A stretch of DNA of 64,000 nt from Tritrichomonas musculus (lineage: Eukaryota > Parabasalia > Tritrichomonadida > Tritrichomonadidae), in assembly GCA_039105265.1 (NCBI GenBank), contig JAPFFF010000002.1:186001-250000 (forward strand). Reading direction: 5' to 3'. The notes under the pieces were generated by a model, which saw only the letters and a program-made list of their open reading frames with translations, was not told the origin of the DNA and did not search any database. The number at the start of each line of letters is the position of its first letter. Position 1 is the stretch's first letter. A program made the translations under genes and the position numbers. Positions 1 through 10,614 of the stretch are shown here, in pieces.

Positions 1-3000
1 GAAGAATCAAAGAAAATCCAATCACTTGTAAAATCGAAGAATTAACATAATATAAAAAAACTAAGGAAGAACTTGCATCATTCATATTTTTCTTAGAATT
101 CCATTCATCATCGAATAACTTATTCATTTTCTTACAATTATCTTTAATCATTTTTCTAATGCTGCTTAAAGTTTTATTAATGTCATCAATACGATTGAAC
201 TCGATCATTCCATCGATTGTAAATATCTTCAATTTATTGTATTTGCCATCATCGGTGCAAAAAACTTTTGAAAGTGGCTGTTTATAGATCAATTTAACAC
301 TTTCTGAATCAACAATTGTTAGCACAATGACTTCATCAGTACAAATCAAATAATAATTTTTCAATCGTCGATCAATCATTGCAATACTACAATCATTAAT
401 TTCAACAAATATTTGAAAAAGTTTCGATGACAACCGTGAAAAATTGAAATCAGTCTTTTTGTTTTTAATTACTTCATTCAATTCATCAAATTGAAGAGCA
501 TAAATTTGATTTTGAAAGATGATTTCATGAATTGTATCTCTGCAAATTGACAATTGCTCTTTAATACTTTTATTGAAGCAAAATTTAATTAATGAATCAA
601 TGATGGATGCATAACCAGATAATGTTGTTATTAATGATGCATAGCATCCTTGAAAACCAAATGAATTAGTAGTATCACTTTTATCATTTTCATTACTTTT
701 GTTTTTTTCATGAAATGTTCGAAAAGGATTGAAGAAATTATCATAAACATCTTTAAAAAATGGAATTAAAATTTCAAAATATTTTTGAACAGGCGAATCT
801 TGCGTTAAAATTCGTCCTAATGATTCGAGATACAAAGTAGAATGTTCATTCAATGTTAAAAAACGTTGAAGTATAGGAACTAATGGCCAATATGCTTCAT
901 ACTTATTTTCATCATGGTAATCAAATCTAATTGAATCTAGAATGAATTTCGAAAGAGATTCAACTGGATGAATGTATTTATTTAAATCAAGAAAAGTTGA
1001 ATAATAACCTTCAAAATTTTTTATATTTTTAAGATGATTTTCATCATCTTTCAATTTACTTTTTTCATAGATCTGAATGATTTCACCTGCATTTGATCCA
1101 ATTCCATGATTATAAAGAAGATAGTCCAAACATTTGTAAAATGATCTTTTGATTAGAATTTTGGCTGCATATTCGCCTTTCTCATATTCGTTATCTTTTT
1201 TTTCTTGTGTAAAATCGCATCCATAAGAATTGAATAATTCTAATATTTTAAGCATTTCGTCTTCATTAAAATACACGCATTTCACGTATTTAATAATTAA
1301 TGGTTCTTTATTTTGAATTATGTTTGGATTTTGAAATTTTAATAAGAAATTTTCTAATTCGTTATATGAAGGTTCTTTTTGAAAAATTTCAAGAGGAAAA
1401 ATGTTTTGAAAACTGGAATATAATGTTATTTCTAATTCTATTGGATTTAATTTCAATGTATCATTATTTTGTTGATAAAAAAGTTGATTGATTAAAAACC
1501 AAATTTTATCTTTATTTCCTTTGAAATGATCAAAAATTTTGTTTGATTTCTTTTGATAAATATCAAGCATGATTTGAATTAACAAATCATTTCTTTTTCG
1601 AATTGCAACGTGAAGAAAATTGTCACCATTTTCTTTATTTTGAATAAAGAGGAAATCTTCTCGATTGTTTTGAATAACTGCTTCAAATATGGTGATTAAA
1701 ATTTGAAAAAGTTGAAATTCTGATTTAAAATAAGAATTCGCCAAAATGAATAAAATGTTGTCATTATTATCTTCATAATTAACATAAAAAAGTAAACCAT
1801 CGATTTGTTTTATCATATTAATAATAACTTTACTATTTGCTGTTTTTAAACAATCAAAGAAGTAATCGTTATCGTTTCCTTTTTCTTTCAATAATTGATA
1901 AACTTTTTCAAAGTTTGGAATTTCAAATTTCGCAAAAATTTTTTTCATAAAGTCAGAATTAATTCCAAATTTATCGAGGAAAGTATTTATATTCTCAACG
2001 CTTTGTTCGCTATAAAGTTGTTTCAATAAAGACATCTTTCCTTTTTCAGTTAAAGTCAATTCTTTGAAATTCAGAATATAATTGAAAAAGTCTTCAGAAT
2101 TGAGTGAATGATAACACTTAAAAGCATAAAATAAAATATTTTTACCTTCTAAATCACAAGCATTTATATCTGCACCATTTTCAATGAGTAGCCTTAAACA
2201 TTCTGATACAATATCTTTGCTTGATTTGGATTTAAAAGGCGCTAAAAGTGGTGTGTTTTGATCTCTATCTTTAACATTGATGTCAAAAACGTATTCGTAT
2301 TTCTTTCTGCTAACATAGGATAACATTTTCTTTAGTATTGCAGGTCTTCCTTTTGCAGCTAGATGTAATGGTGTTGTTTTCTTTCCAAGGTGGCAAAAAT
2401 CACAATTGCCATGTTTGATAAGATATTTGGCCACATCATCTTTCCTTTCCTTGATCGCATAATAAAGAGGCGTATTTCCCGAATAATTCACTGAGTCATA
2501 CATTATTGGAGGAATCTGTCGAATAACATTGAGAAGACCTTTTCTGGCTGCTGAATGAATGATTGAGCGGCTTTTAAAGATATTTAAACTCAAATCATTG
2601 ACAACTGTAAAAATTTCAGATGGAATTGATTGATTTTCATTGGTGGAAATTTTTGAATATTCGCCTTCTTTAATATATTTCGATAGATAAATGCAAAACG
2701 AAGCATCAGTGCAATAATAAAGCATGTCTAATGTGATGATGTTGTTGCTTTTGTCAATGTTTTCAAAAATCGTTTTGAATAACTTTTTTTTCGAATTTTT
2801 TAAGGCTGAAAAAAATTGAAAATTGGCCGATTCTTCACTGGTTTCGCTTGTTGGAACTTTTATTTCTTCTAAAAATTCTTGAAAAAGGGTATATAAGTTA
2901 TATGGCTGCGGTTGAACTAACTTACTTAATATATCTAATGATTCAAATTTAAAAGCTAAAGAAAGAAACTTGTCGTAATAGCATTGTCGAATATAATCCA

Positions 3001-3406
3001 AATTAAAGGTACCTATTAAAGATTCAAAAATTAAAACATTATCTGAATAAAATATTATTTCTAATATTGACATTGTATCGCCTTTTTTTTGGAATAGGGG
3101 AATCCCTTTATTTTTAATACACGCAAAATAATTAATTTCTAACGGATGTTTTTCAAATAATATATGAACAGCTGTTTTATTGTCATTATTTAAATGGTCA
3201 ACTTGGAAAAAGCAACTGATTAGAAATTTAAGCGTTTCTACTGGTAAGAGTTCGTCTTGTCGGAAAAAATAATGTAATAGCGTATCACCTTTTACGGGTT
3301 CCTTTAAAAAATCAAAAGATATCATATCTAAAAGATAGTGTCTTTTGATTTCTTCAAATTTTTTGGCACGAAGAAGTTGAAATACTTGAGCAAATCTATT
3401 GTCCAT
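1..3406 (-). CDS. Large ankyrin-repeat protein, 3' end beyond the window
   Basis: An open minus-strand frame runs from ATG at 3406-3404 to the window edge without a stop, about 1135 codons; the C-terminus is missing only because the window ends. Residues about 280-430 hold clear ankyrin units (TPLYYAIKERKDDVAKYLI, TTPLHLAAKGRPAILKKML, LLIENGADINACDLEGKNI). The rest of the first 700 residues is helical and looks like degenerate ankyrin. Residues about 850-960 are helical, and 960-1110 look beta-rich with a closing helix (for example IYKQPLSKVFCTDDG), which resembles a DH-PH RhoGEF pair; that part is inference. Ankyrin arrays bind proteins, and this family is hugely expanded in trichomonads. 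A TCATAT initiator-like motif lies roughly 25 bases upstream of the start. Confidence 0.85.
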   Translation of the reverse strand, partial: MDNRFAQVFQLLRAKKFEEIKRHYLLDMISFDFLKEPVKGDTLLHYFFRQDELLPVETLKFLISCFFQVDHLNNDNKTAVHILFEKHPLEINYFACIKNKGIPLFQKKGDTMSILEIIFYSDNVLIFESLIGTFNLDYIRQCYYDKFLSLAFKFESLDILSKLVQPQPYNLYTLFQEFLEEIKVPTSETSEESANFQFFSALKNSKKKLFKTIFENIDKSNNIITLDMLYYCTDASFCIYLSKYIKEGEYSKISTNENQSIPSEIFTVVNDLSLNIFKSRSIIHSAARKGLLNVIRQIPPIMYDSVNYSGNTPLYYAIKERKDDVAKYLIKHGNCDFCHLGKKTTPLHLAAKGRPAILKKMLSYVSRKKYEYVFDINVKDRDQNTPLLAPFKSKSSKDIVSECLRLLIENGADINACDLEGKNILFYAFKCYHSLNSEDFFNYILNFKELTLTEKGKMSLLKQLYSEQSVENINTFLDKFGINSDFMKKIFAKFEIPNFEKVYQLLKEKGNDNDYFFDCLKTANSKVIINMIKQIDGLLFYVNYEDNNDNILFILANSYFKSEFQLFQILITIFEAVIQNNREDFLFIQNKENGDNFLHVAIRKRNDLLIQIMLDIYQKKSNKIFDHFKGNKDKIWFLINQLFYQQNNDTLKLNPIELEITLYSSFQNIFPLEIFQKEPSYNELENFLLKFQNPNIIQNKEPLIIKYVKCVYFNEDEMLKILELFNSYGCDFTQEKKDNEYEKGEYAAKILIKRSFYKCLDYLLYNHGIGSNAGEIIQIYEKSKLKDDENHLKNIKNFEGYYSTFLDLNKYIHPVESLSKFILDSIRFDYHDENKYEAYWPLVPILQRFLTLNEHSTLYLESLGRILTQDSPVQKYFEILIPFFKDVYDNFFNPFRTFHEKNKSNENDKSDTTNSFGFQGCYASLITTLSGYASIIDSLIKFCFNKSIKEQLSICRDTIHEIIFQNQIYALQFDELNEVIKNKKTDFNFSRLSSKLFQIFVEINDCSIAMIDRRLKNYYLICTDEVIVLTIVDSESVKLIYKQPLSKVFCTDDGKYNKLKIFTIDGMIEFNRIDDINKTLSSIRKMIKDNCKKMNKLFDDEWNSKKNMNDASSSLVFLYYVNSSILQVIGFSLIL

Positions 3407-3954
3407 TAAAAAAAATTATTTGTATATGACCATTTATACATTCATTTTAAAATTTTTATTAATATTCAAATTTCTAGTTCTTTCTTAATTTTTTTCAGGA
3501 ACACACTTTTATTTTAATAAGATATTTTCTTATTTATTCCAAAAAAAAAGATAAATTTAATGAATAAATTTTGTCATTATTATTAATGTCAAAAAAAATT
3601 TTATGCGTTTATGGAAAAAAGCAACTGAAATATCTGGATATATATTACCAGCAAGTGAAGTGTTCTTTTCTGTAAAATACCGTTTTCTATATTTTACAGA
3701 TATTTGATGATTAAATATTTTTTTTAATTTTTTCATTATGTCGTTAACAAAATACCAAATTACTTGTTTTGAATATCTCAAATTAATAAAAAAGTAAATA
3801 TTTGAAAATAAAATTTGAAATAAAGCACCTTATTTTTTAACGACAGTTACAACGATACATAAAGTTTGTCCACTAATTAGAAAGTGATGTGAAATGAATA
3901 AAATTTGACGCCAGCATTTTCTAATCTTGTTTCAAATGCTGAATTGATTACCAA

Positions 3955-3987
<33 letters not shown>

Positions 3988-4247
3988 TCAGTCACTTTTC
4001 ATTAAAATGACCTTTCATATGGTAAAAAAATAAGATTTCTTTTCACTTTCCAATTATTGGATAAACTTTACTGAATATAAAAAAAAAAAAAAATGCTGGT
4101 ACTTGGAACTTATCAGTAGCATTTAAGTATACGAAAAAAAAAAAAAAACTGTTCTCAGTATCCATTGCTTTTATATAGGGTTATTTGATTCAATTTGTAT
4201 TTATATTGATAATAATTTTAATCAAAATTGTTTTTAATAATTTTCAT
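3407..4247. other. AT-rich intergenic region with homopolymer tracts
   Basis: About 840 bases between the start of the ankyrin gene and the end of the glucosidase gene. It contains a long T run near 3957-3986 and shorter A runs near 4079-4092 and 4135-4147. A 74-codon minus-strand frame (3557-3781) is open, but it has no recognisable motif and normal background composition, so I do not call it a gene. Confidence 0.6.
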
Positions 4248-5918
4248 TTATTGTTTAAGATAAACGACAGCTTCATAAGGGCGAAGACTCGATGGCACAG
4301 AATCGGTATTCTCGTAGTTTGAAATCAGTAATTTTGCATTAGAAAGGTCAAGACCTTCAGGAATCAAAAGTTTAGGAGTTTCTTTAGAAAAGTTTAGAGC
4401 AACGAATAATTTTTGATTTCCCAAAGTTCTTGTATAAACGAACAAATGAGGGTCCTCATGGAAGAACTCGTCATAAGTTCCGTAGACGATAATTTCATAC
4501 TGATGTCTCAATTGTATCAATTTCTGGTAATAATGGAAAATTGAATCTGGATCTTTCAAAGATTCGTCGGCATTTATTGTCTTATAATTTGGATTGACTT
4601 TCAACCACGGTTTACCAGTAGAGAATCCAGCATTCTCAGAATCATCCCACTGCATTGGAGTTCTTGCATTATCACGTCCAACCCAACGGAAAGCCTTCAA
4701 TGCTTCTTCTTTGTCCATTTTTCCAGTTTCAACGTGTTCTCTCCAGAAATTCAATGTCTCCAAATCTTGGAATTCACTGATGTCAGCGAAAGGAACGTTT
4801 GTCATTCCAAGCTCTTCGCCCTGGTAAATGTAAGGAGTTCCTTGTAATGTGTGATTCATTGTAGCAAGCATTTTCGCACTCGTCTTTCGATATTCGGGAG
4901 ATGGATTTCCATATCGTGTAATTGGACGTGGTTGATCATGATTGCTCAAAAAGAGAGAGTTCCAAGCCTTCCCTTCAACGCCTTTCTGCCAGTGTGTCTG
5001 AATTGTTTTGTATTTAAGGAAATCAAAAGGTTTGAGATGGAATTTGGAACCTTCGCCTGAATCAGCCTTTTCTAAATCAAATTGGAAAAGCATTGATAAT
5101 TCATGACGGTTAGAGCCTGTATATCTGATTGCATCTTCAATTGTGACGCCTGGACATTCGCCGACTGTCATGCAGTCATATTTAGATAAGACTTCTTTAT
5201 TCATTTCTTGTAAGAATTGATGAACATTCGGTCCGTTGACATAATTTTCTGCACCAACAATTATGCCTGTCACTTTTCCATCTGGTAAGGATGGATCTTT
5301 GGATATAAGTGAAATTGCATCCATTCTGAATCCGTCTATTCCTTTCTTGAACCAAAAGTCCATCATGTCGTAAATTTCACGGCGAAGTTGTGGATTCTCC
5401 CAATTCAAGTCTGGTTGTTTCTTGGAGAAAAGATGGAGGTAGTATTGATCGGTTGTTTTACTATATTCCCAAGCAGAGCCACTGAAGTAAGAAGTCCAAT
5501 TATTGGGTGGAACACCTGGGGCTTTGCCATCTCGCCAAATGTAATAATCTCTTTTCGGATTATCTTTGGATTGTTGTGATTCTTTGAACCAATGATGCTC
5601 ATCTGAGGTATGGTTAACTACTAAGTCCATAATAAGTTTGATACCTCGTTCATGCATGCCTTTTAACATTTCATCCCAATCTGCCATTGTGCCAAATTCA
5701 GTCATAATGTCGCGGTAATCACTAATATCATATCCATTGTCATCATTAGGTGATTGGTAAACTGGCGAAAGCCAGACAACATTGATCCCTAATTCTTTAA
5801 GATAATCTAATCGCTTAGTAATACCTTTAAGATCCCCAATTCCATTCCCTGTGGTATCTTGGAAACTACGTGGATAGATTTGATAAACAACAGCTTCTTT
5901 CCACCAGGCTTTATCCAT
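4248..5918 (-). CDS. GH13 alpha-glucosidase (oligo-1,6-glucosidase / maltase family)
   Basis: A 556-residue (beta/alpha)8 glycoside hydrolase of family GH13, the usual length for bacterial oligo-1,6-glucosidases and maltases. It should release glucose from the non-reducing ends of short alpha-glucans in the cytosol; no signal peptide is visible. Conserved regions are DLVVNH (98-103), GFRMDAI with nucleophile Asp200, TVGECPG with acid/base Glu254, and FLSNHDQPR with Asp328. The residue after the nucleophile is Ala; in this family Val favours alpha-1,6 and Ala or Thr favours alpha-1,4 linkages, so a maltase-like preference is inferred. A TCATTTT initiator motif ends 5 bases before the ATG and fixes the start. 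High similarity in style to Firmicute enzymes suggests lateral gene transfer, as known for other trichomonad metabolic genes. Confidence 0.95.
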   Translation of the reverse strand: MDKAWWKEAVVYQIYPRSFQDTTGNGIGDLKGITKRLDYLKELGINVVWLSPVYQSPNDDNGYDISDYRDIMTEFGTMADWDEMLKGMHERGIKLIMDLVVNHTSDEHHWFKESQQSKDNPKRDYYIWRDGKAPGVPPNNWTSYFSGSAWEYSKTTDQYYLHLFSKKQPDLNWENPQLRREIYDMMDFWFKKGIDGFRMDAISLISKDPSLPDGKVTGIIVGAENYVNGPNVHQFLQEMNKEVLSKYDCMTVGECPGVTIEDAIRYTGSNRHELSMLFQFDLEKADSGEGSKFHLKPFDFLKYKTIQTHWQKGVEGKAWNSLFLSNHDQPRPITRYGNPSPEYRKTSAKMLATMNHTLQGTPYIYQGEELGMTNVPFADISEFQDLETLNFWREHVETGKMDKEEALKAFRWVGRDNARTPMQWDDSENAGFSTGKPWLKVNPNYKTINADESLKDPDSIFHYYQKLIQLRHQYEIIVYGTYDEFFHEDPHLFVYTRTLGNQKLFVALNFSKETPKLLIPEGLDLSNAKLLISNYENTDSVPSSLRPYEAVVYLKQ

Positions 5919-5923
5919 TTTTT

Positions 5924-5930
5924 AAAATGA
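5924..5930 (-). promoter_or_regulatory. Initiator-like (Inr) element of the glucosidase gene
   Basis: On the minus strand the bases read TCATTTT, matching the trichomonad initiator consensus TCA-Py-T/A. Starting transcription at the A would leave a 5' leader of about 10 bases before the ATG at 5918, typical of the very short leaders known in Trichomonas vaginalis. Confidence 0.6.
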
Positions 5931-6397
5931 ATTGTTGGAACTATAGGATTTTTCTAACCATTTTCATATTGAAAAAGATTGGTTCATTATAATTTCTCAA
6001 TATTTGTTAACAAAATTATTCAAATTTTCAATCCAATTCAATTCATTCAAAAAATAGTATTATTCAAAATTCTATTTGTTTAAATTTTAATTTTTATAAC
6101 CCCAAAGCAACCATCTGAAAGATTAAATGAATTTTCTAAAACATACAAGCCAATAAAATCAAAAATGTATAACGAATGAAGTCAAGATCTTTTTATTTTC
6201 GAAAAAATGAATGAAACTTTTTCAATTAAATTTGATAAAACTTTTTGAATAAAATAATGTTTGTAAAAACATGATCGTAACCAAAGTCTCTAATTCTTTT
6301 AATTAAATCTAAAAGCGAAAACATAAATAAATAAGCATAAAAGGTAAAATTAATTTATGATTTTTTTTTAATATTCACACTAATCATTTTATGTTTA
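5931..6397. other. AT-rich intergenic region
   Basis: Roughly 470 bases between the glucosidase start and the 3' end of the coiled-coil gene. I see no coding frame, RNA gene or repeat in it. Confidence 0.6.
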
Positions 6398-9322
6398 TTA
6401 CTTTCTCATTCTAGGCTTGTTTCTCTTATCGTTTTCATCTTGATTTAGATAATAATCATCATAATCATTTATGTTGAATTCATTGTTATTTCTTCTGTTG
6501 TTTTTCGAATATCTAATTGGCTCTTGCCTGTCTTCCTCTTCCTCCTCGAAAATGATGTCATTGTTGATTGGCTTCTTATTTCTGTTTTTATTTAAATTTG
6601 CGTCTCTGTTGTACGAATAGCTCTGGTTGCGGTTTTTCGTCGGGCTGTCAAATTGGGTCCATCGAGCTGGACTGACGCTTCTATTCAAATCGTTGTTGAG
6701 ACGATTGTTTCTGTTCATTGGGCTGCTTCTCTGGCTCGCAGCCTTCATGTTCGTCATTTGGTCGTCTTCACTATTGTCAAATTGGTTCAATTTCTTGTTC
6801 TTTTTCATGATTCTCTGATCGTTATAATTGTCATCAATTTTATTTAGATTTTTGTTCTTTCTGTTGTAATTTGGCTCGTCTTCATTGAAAATGTCGTCAA
6901 ACTTGTTCAACTTTTTGTTCTTTCTGTTGTAATTTGGCTCGTCTTCATTATAATTGTCGTTAAATTTGCTTGGCTTTTTGATAGGTTTTTGATTGTCTTC
7001 GTTGAAATTATCATTGAATTTGTTTGACTTTTTATTAGGTTTTTGATCGTCTTCATTGAAGTTGTTTCTCTTGCTAAGATTGCTTGCTTTGTTGCTTCTA
7101 TCGAAACTGTCATTAAATTGGCTGTTTCTTGTCAATTTAGATTTCTTTATTCCGCTGTAGTTGTCTTCGTCATCGTCAAAGTTGCCTCCCTTGTTTGGAC
7201 TAGCCTTGTTGCTTCTATTGAAAAAGTTATCATTTTGATCTTCATCATTGAATTTGTCATTTCTCTTTCCTTTTTTCATCGGTGAGTCTTCGTTATCATC
7301 TTCAAAACTGTCGTTGAATTGATTGCCTCTTCTGCCCGGTCTCTTGCTGTTGTCCACTGGAAAGTCATCGTTGTAGTTATTCCTATCGTTGTAGTTATTC
7401 CTATCGTTGTAGTTATTTTGAATGTCATCGTCAGAACTGAAAATTTCGTTTGATTTGTTGTTATTTATTTCGCTTTTCTTCGACTTTGCTGCCTGCTTTA
7501 AGCACTCGTGAAGCTGTTTGTGGAGGTCGTCGATCTTTTTGGCGCTATCGTCAATAATGCTTTGAAGCTTAACGTTCGCCCTATTCATTTTTTCATTGAT
7601 AGCTAAGAGCTCATCAGGGAAGATTTGTTTCAAACTTTCTCTGATTTTCTTCTTCTTCTCAATCAAGTCCTCCACTTGGTTGTTGAGCTCGAGTGTCTCC
7701 AGCGACTGCATCGGATTCTTCTGCAGCTTCTGCTCGAGTGTTGAGTTTATGACGAGAGCTTTTTCATCGAGCATTCTCAATTCATTCAGCATTTTGAATT
7801 CATTCTCTTTCGCATTCAGTTCTGATGAAAGGATTTCATTGTTTGTTTTGAGTTGGACGTTTTCGGTTGTGATCCGTTGGATTTCGGTTTCTGCCATTTC
7901 ATTATATTTGGCGGTTTCGAAATATTGATGTGACAACCGTTTAAATTCATCATGTGTTCCTTGGCAGAAGGTCAATTCCAACGGAATTTTCAATCTATCG
8001 TTCTTTTTATCTTTGATCATGATGCACAACGATAGAATAATTGAAATGAGCTCGTTTTTATTCAAATTTTTGAGTTTGTCAGAATCCACAATTTCGGCGA
8101 TTGCTGACTGGCTCTTGTTGAGGATGTCGAAGACCAACTTCGTTCTTTCTCGCTCAGAATCAATTGAATTAGTTTCTGGCAAAATTTCGGATTTTTGAAC
8201 GACATTCAAAAATTGGATTTCTGAGTCTATTTGGCTCTGTAAAAGTCGTAAAAAATGTAACTGTTTTTTGCTTGGTGAAGCGTTTGTATCGTTCACTTCA
8301 TCAAGTTTGTTGTCTATGCTGTTTGATATGTTTTTCAAGCGATTGGAACATGAGTTGATACAGTTGAAAAGTTCTTTTAATGTGATTGCTTTTGTGGTTT
8401 TATTTTTCTGAGGTTTTTGATCGTCTTCTGATTTATTTGGACTTTTGCTTGGTGAGCTTTTATGTGCATTGAATCGTTGCTGAAAAGAACTCGATTTTGG
8501 TTGTTTGTTCTGTGATGGACTGAAATTGGGATCTTTTTTGGTATATGCACTTTTCCTAAGATTTTGTTTTTGATCTGGAATATTATCATCATTATCTTCA
8601 TTATCAGTGATTTCAATGATTTTCTTTTGAATCAAATCATCAAGTTCATCAAGTTCATTTGGTATTTCGGTTTGTTCTATTGACAAAATATAATTACCTA
8701 TTTGTTTTGACTTTTTCTTAATTATTGAAAGAAGTCTGGTAAGTTCATCTGGATCAATATTTGCGACTTCAAAAGCTCTGAGATATTGAGGAACTCTTTT
8801 AAGAAACATTTTGAATGTAGAAAGGAATTTTTTGGAAAATTGTCTCATATTAAAAACTTCTTTTAATTTTAGGAAATCAGTGTTAAATTTCATTATATTT
8901 TGTTCATAATTATCTGAATCATCATTAGAATTATCAATTCCATCATAATTTTTGTTATAATTTTGGTTAAAGTTATGAGGATATGAATTTGCTGAGCTTA
9001 ATTGCAAAAAAATCTCATTTATTTTGGAAATACAAGTTTTAATATCGCCATAAACGTCTCCTAAAGAAATACTATAAAAATAAATTTGTGCTTTCTCATA
9101 AAATTTTTGCCATTGACTAATAAAATTTGGTATAGTAGCTATTTCTATTTTGTTGGGGCTGGTTTTATTTTTAATGCTTTGATTTTTATTTGGAAATAAG
9201 CGATTATAATTTCCTTCGATTTCTTTGAGTTGGATTATTAATTCTTGATCTCTTATATGAGTTTGAAGAGATGAAAAGAGTTCGTTGCTTTGAGAAGAGT
9301 TGTGTGACGATTGTTTTCTCAT
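6398..9322 (-). CDS. Large disordered, Asn/Asp/Lys-rich coiled-coil protein
   Basis: 974 residues, ATG at 9322. The N-terminal 240 residues are mostly helical. A charged linker follows (about 245-315) and then a helical and coiled-coil stretch up to about residue 610, containing TENVQLKTNNEILSSELNA. The last 350 residues are low-complexity, with imperfect repeats of the form KFND-N/I-FNEDEPNYNRKNKKLNK (DNA about 6840-7080) and a triple NDRNNY unit (18-bp DNA repeat near 7368-7415). There is no enzymatic motif, signal peptide or membrane segment. The family is not recognised; proteins of this style in trichomonads are usually annotated as hypothetical or cytoskeletal. It is transcribed divergently from the seven-pass membrane gene across a 115-base gap. 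Confidence 0.85.
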   Translation of the reverse strand: MRKQSSHNSSQSNELFSSLQTHIRDQELIIQLKEIEGNYNRLFPNKNQSIKNKTSPNKIEIATIPNFISQWQKFYEKAQIYFYSISLGDVYGDIKTCISKINEIFLQLSSANSYPHNFNQNYNKNYDGIDNSNDDSDNYEQNIMKFNTDFLKLKEVFNMRQFSKKFLSTFKMFLKRVPQYLRAFEVANIDPDELTRLLSIIKKKSKQIGNYILSIEQTEIPNELDELDDLIQKKIIEITDNEDNDDNIPDQKQNLRKSAYTKKDPNFSPSQNKQPKSSSFQQRFNAHKSSPSKSPNKSEDDQKPQKNKTTKAITLKELFNCINSCSNRLKNISNSIDNKLDEVNDTNASPSKKQLHFLRLLQSQIDSEIQFLNVVQKSEILPETNSIDSERERTKLVFDILNKSQSAIAEIVDSDKLKNLNKNELISIILSLCIMIKDKKNDRLKIPLELTFCQGTHDEFKRLSHQYFETAKYNEMAETEIQRITTENVQLKTNNEILSSELNAKENEFKMLNELRMLDEKALVINSTLEQKLQKNPMQSLETLELNNQVEDLIEKKKKIRESLKQIFPDELLAINEKMNRANVKLQSIIDDSAKKIDDLHKQLHECLKQAAKSKKSEINNNKSNEIFSSDDDIQNNYNDRNNYNDRNNYNDDFPVDNSKRPGRRGNQFNDSFEDDNEDSPMKKGKRNDKFNDEDQNDNFFNRSNKASPNKGGNFDDDEDNYSGIKKSKLTRNSQFNDSFDRSNKASNLSKRNNFNEDDQKPNKKSNKFNDNFNEDNQKPIKKPSKFNDNYNEDEPNYNRKNKKLNKFDDIFNEDEPNYNRKNKNLNKIDDNYNDQRIMKKNKKLNQFDNSEDDQMTNMKAASQRSSPMNRNNRLNNDLNRSVSPARWTQFDSPTKNRNQSYSYNRDANLNKNRNKKPINNDIIFEEEEEDRQEPIRYSKNNRRNNNEFNINDYDDYYLNQDENDKRNKPRMRK

Positions 9323-9437
9323 TGAATAGAAAAATTTTTAAAATTTATTTCAAATTTTGATTTACATTCAGAGTGCTCATTGAAAATAGGTGAAATATTT
9401 GATACAAAAATATGGTAATATTTTACTGGTTAATTGA

Positions 9438-10322
9438 ATGCCTTCTAGATTTGTTTGTCTAAATGCAATGCCAGGAATTGGTTGCGGCTTTCCAGAAAAC
9501 CTTGCCCTTGGTATTATTTATATATTAAGCGGGATACTTTGTATTATCTTTTTGATCAAAAGCTGTTTTCACAAAAAAGAAAGAAAATCTACAGATTTAA
9601 TTGAGCGTCAAGTACAAATGTATTGGTTTTGCGCTACTTTTTGGTTATTTTACAGAGGAGTTCTTTGGATTGTTCCATTTAATTATAATAAGCTTACTTT
9701 TCTTCTTTTTCATAACGGTCTGAACGCAATTTTCTTTCTAATACCGTTTGCTTTTTTAATACTTATTTTATGCGAAATTTTATATTTATCATTTAATCCA
9801 GGCAAGCCTGTTACGATTTTCAGAATAATATTGTATGTTTTCCTCTCAATTTTCTTGATTACTGGTGTATTTTTATCAGTTTTTGTTGAAAATAATGATG
9901 AAGAAACAGAGAATGCAGAATCACCAATGTATCTTTGGACTTGTTGCACAAATCTTATATGTCTTATCTTTATTACAGTTCCATCAGTTCAATTAATTCG
10001 CTCATACTCATATCCTTTCCCGCAAGAGGAAGACAGAAGCTGTATTTGTACATCGTGGTTAGGTATTATTGTTTTTGATATTCTTTACATATTTCGAATA
10101 GTTTACAATTTTCTCCAATACTTTAATTGGAATCCGATAACCAATATATATAATAAGCACGTTTTTGGAAAAGATGGCCCAACTATAGGTACAAGAATAT
10201 ATGGCTTTTTCTTCTACTTAGTTTTAGATATATTAGTAATTTGGATGGCAAATGCAACTATTTTAACCTTATATCGACGTCATATTTCATCATCCAGAGA
10301 ACCTTACTATTTAGTTAACTAA
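9438..10322 (+). CDS. Seven-pass membrane protein (possibly THH1/TOM1/TOM3-like)
   Basis: 294 residues with seven hydrophobic segments at about 22-41, 62-79, 95-118, 126-150, 164-186, 205-228 and 253-277, and a basic loop HKKERK after the first. The N-terminus is likely extracellular or lumenal. Overall size and the FWLFYRGVLWIVPFNY stretch around segment 2 recall the THH1/TOM1/TOM3 (or GPR137-like) membrane family, but I cannot confirm this without a profile search. There is no classical GPCR motif such as DRY or NPxxY. A TCATTG initiator-like motif lies about 60 bases upstream, inside the short divergent promoter shared with the coiled-coil gene. Confidence 0.8.
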   Translation: MPSRFVCLNAMPGIGCGFPENLALGIIYILSGILCIIFLIKSCFHKKERKSTDLIERQVQMYWFCATFWLFYRGVLWIVPFNYNKLTFLLFHNGLNAIFFLIPFAFLILILCEILYLSFNPGKPVTIFRIILYVFLSIFLITGVFLSVFVENNDEETENAESPMYLWTCCTNLICLIFITVPSVQLIRSYSYPFPQEEDRSCICTSWLGIIVFDILYIFRIVYNFLQYFNWNPITNIYNKHVFGKDGPTIGTRIYGFFFYLVLDILVIWMANATILTLYRRHISSSREPYYLVN

Positions 10323-10614
10323 TTATATATGATATCCAATATATATATATTTATATTCTTTCCTTTTAAATCATATGATTAAAGACTTGTTTTCTTTTCC
10401 TTTTTAATTTTAGTTGTTTAGTTTTTAATAAAATTCGAGAATATTCTGTTCTTTGATTAAAAAAAAAAAACGATCATTTTGCATAGAAAATTGAATTAAA
10501 AATAAAAATCATCAAAATTTTGATAACAATTAATGTTTTTAAATAATGATACTAAAATTTATTGTTTACTAAAAGTAAAAAAGAAAGTCATTTTAAAGCT
10601 CTTTAAAACTGTAA

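Noticed and set aside
3557-3781. 74-codon minus-strand frame in the intergenic region
   Set aside because: No motif, no promoter-like signal and AT-driven composition; likely chance.
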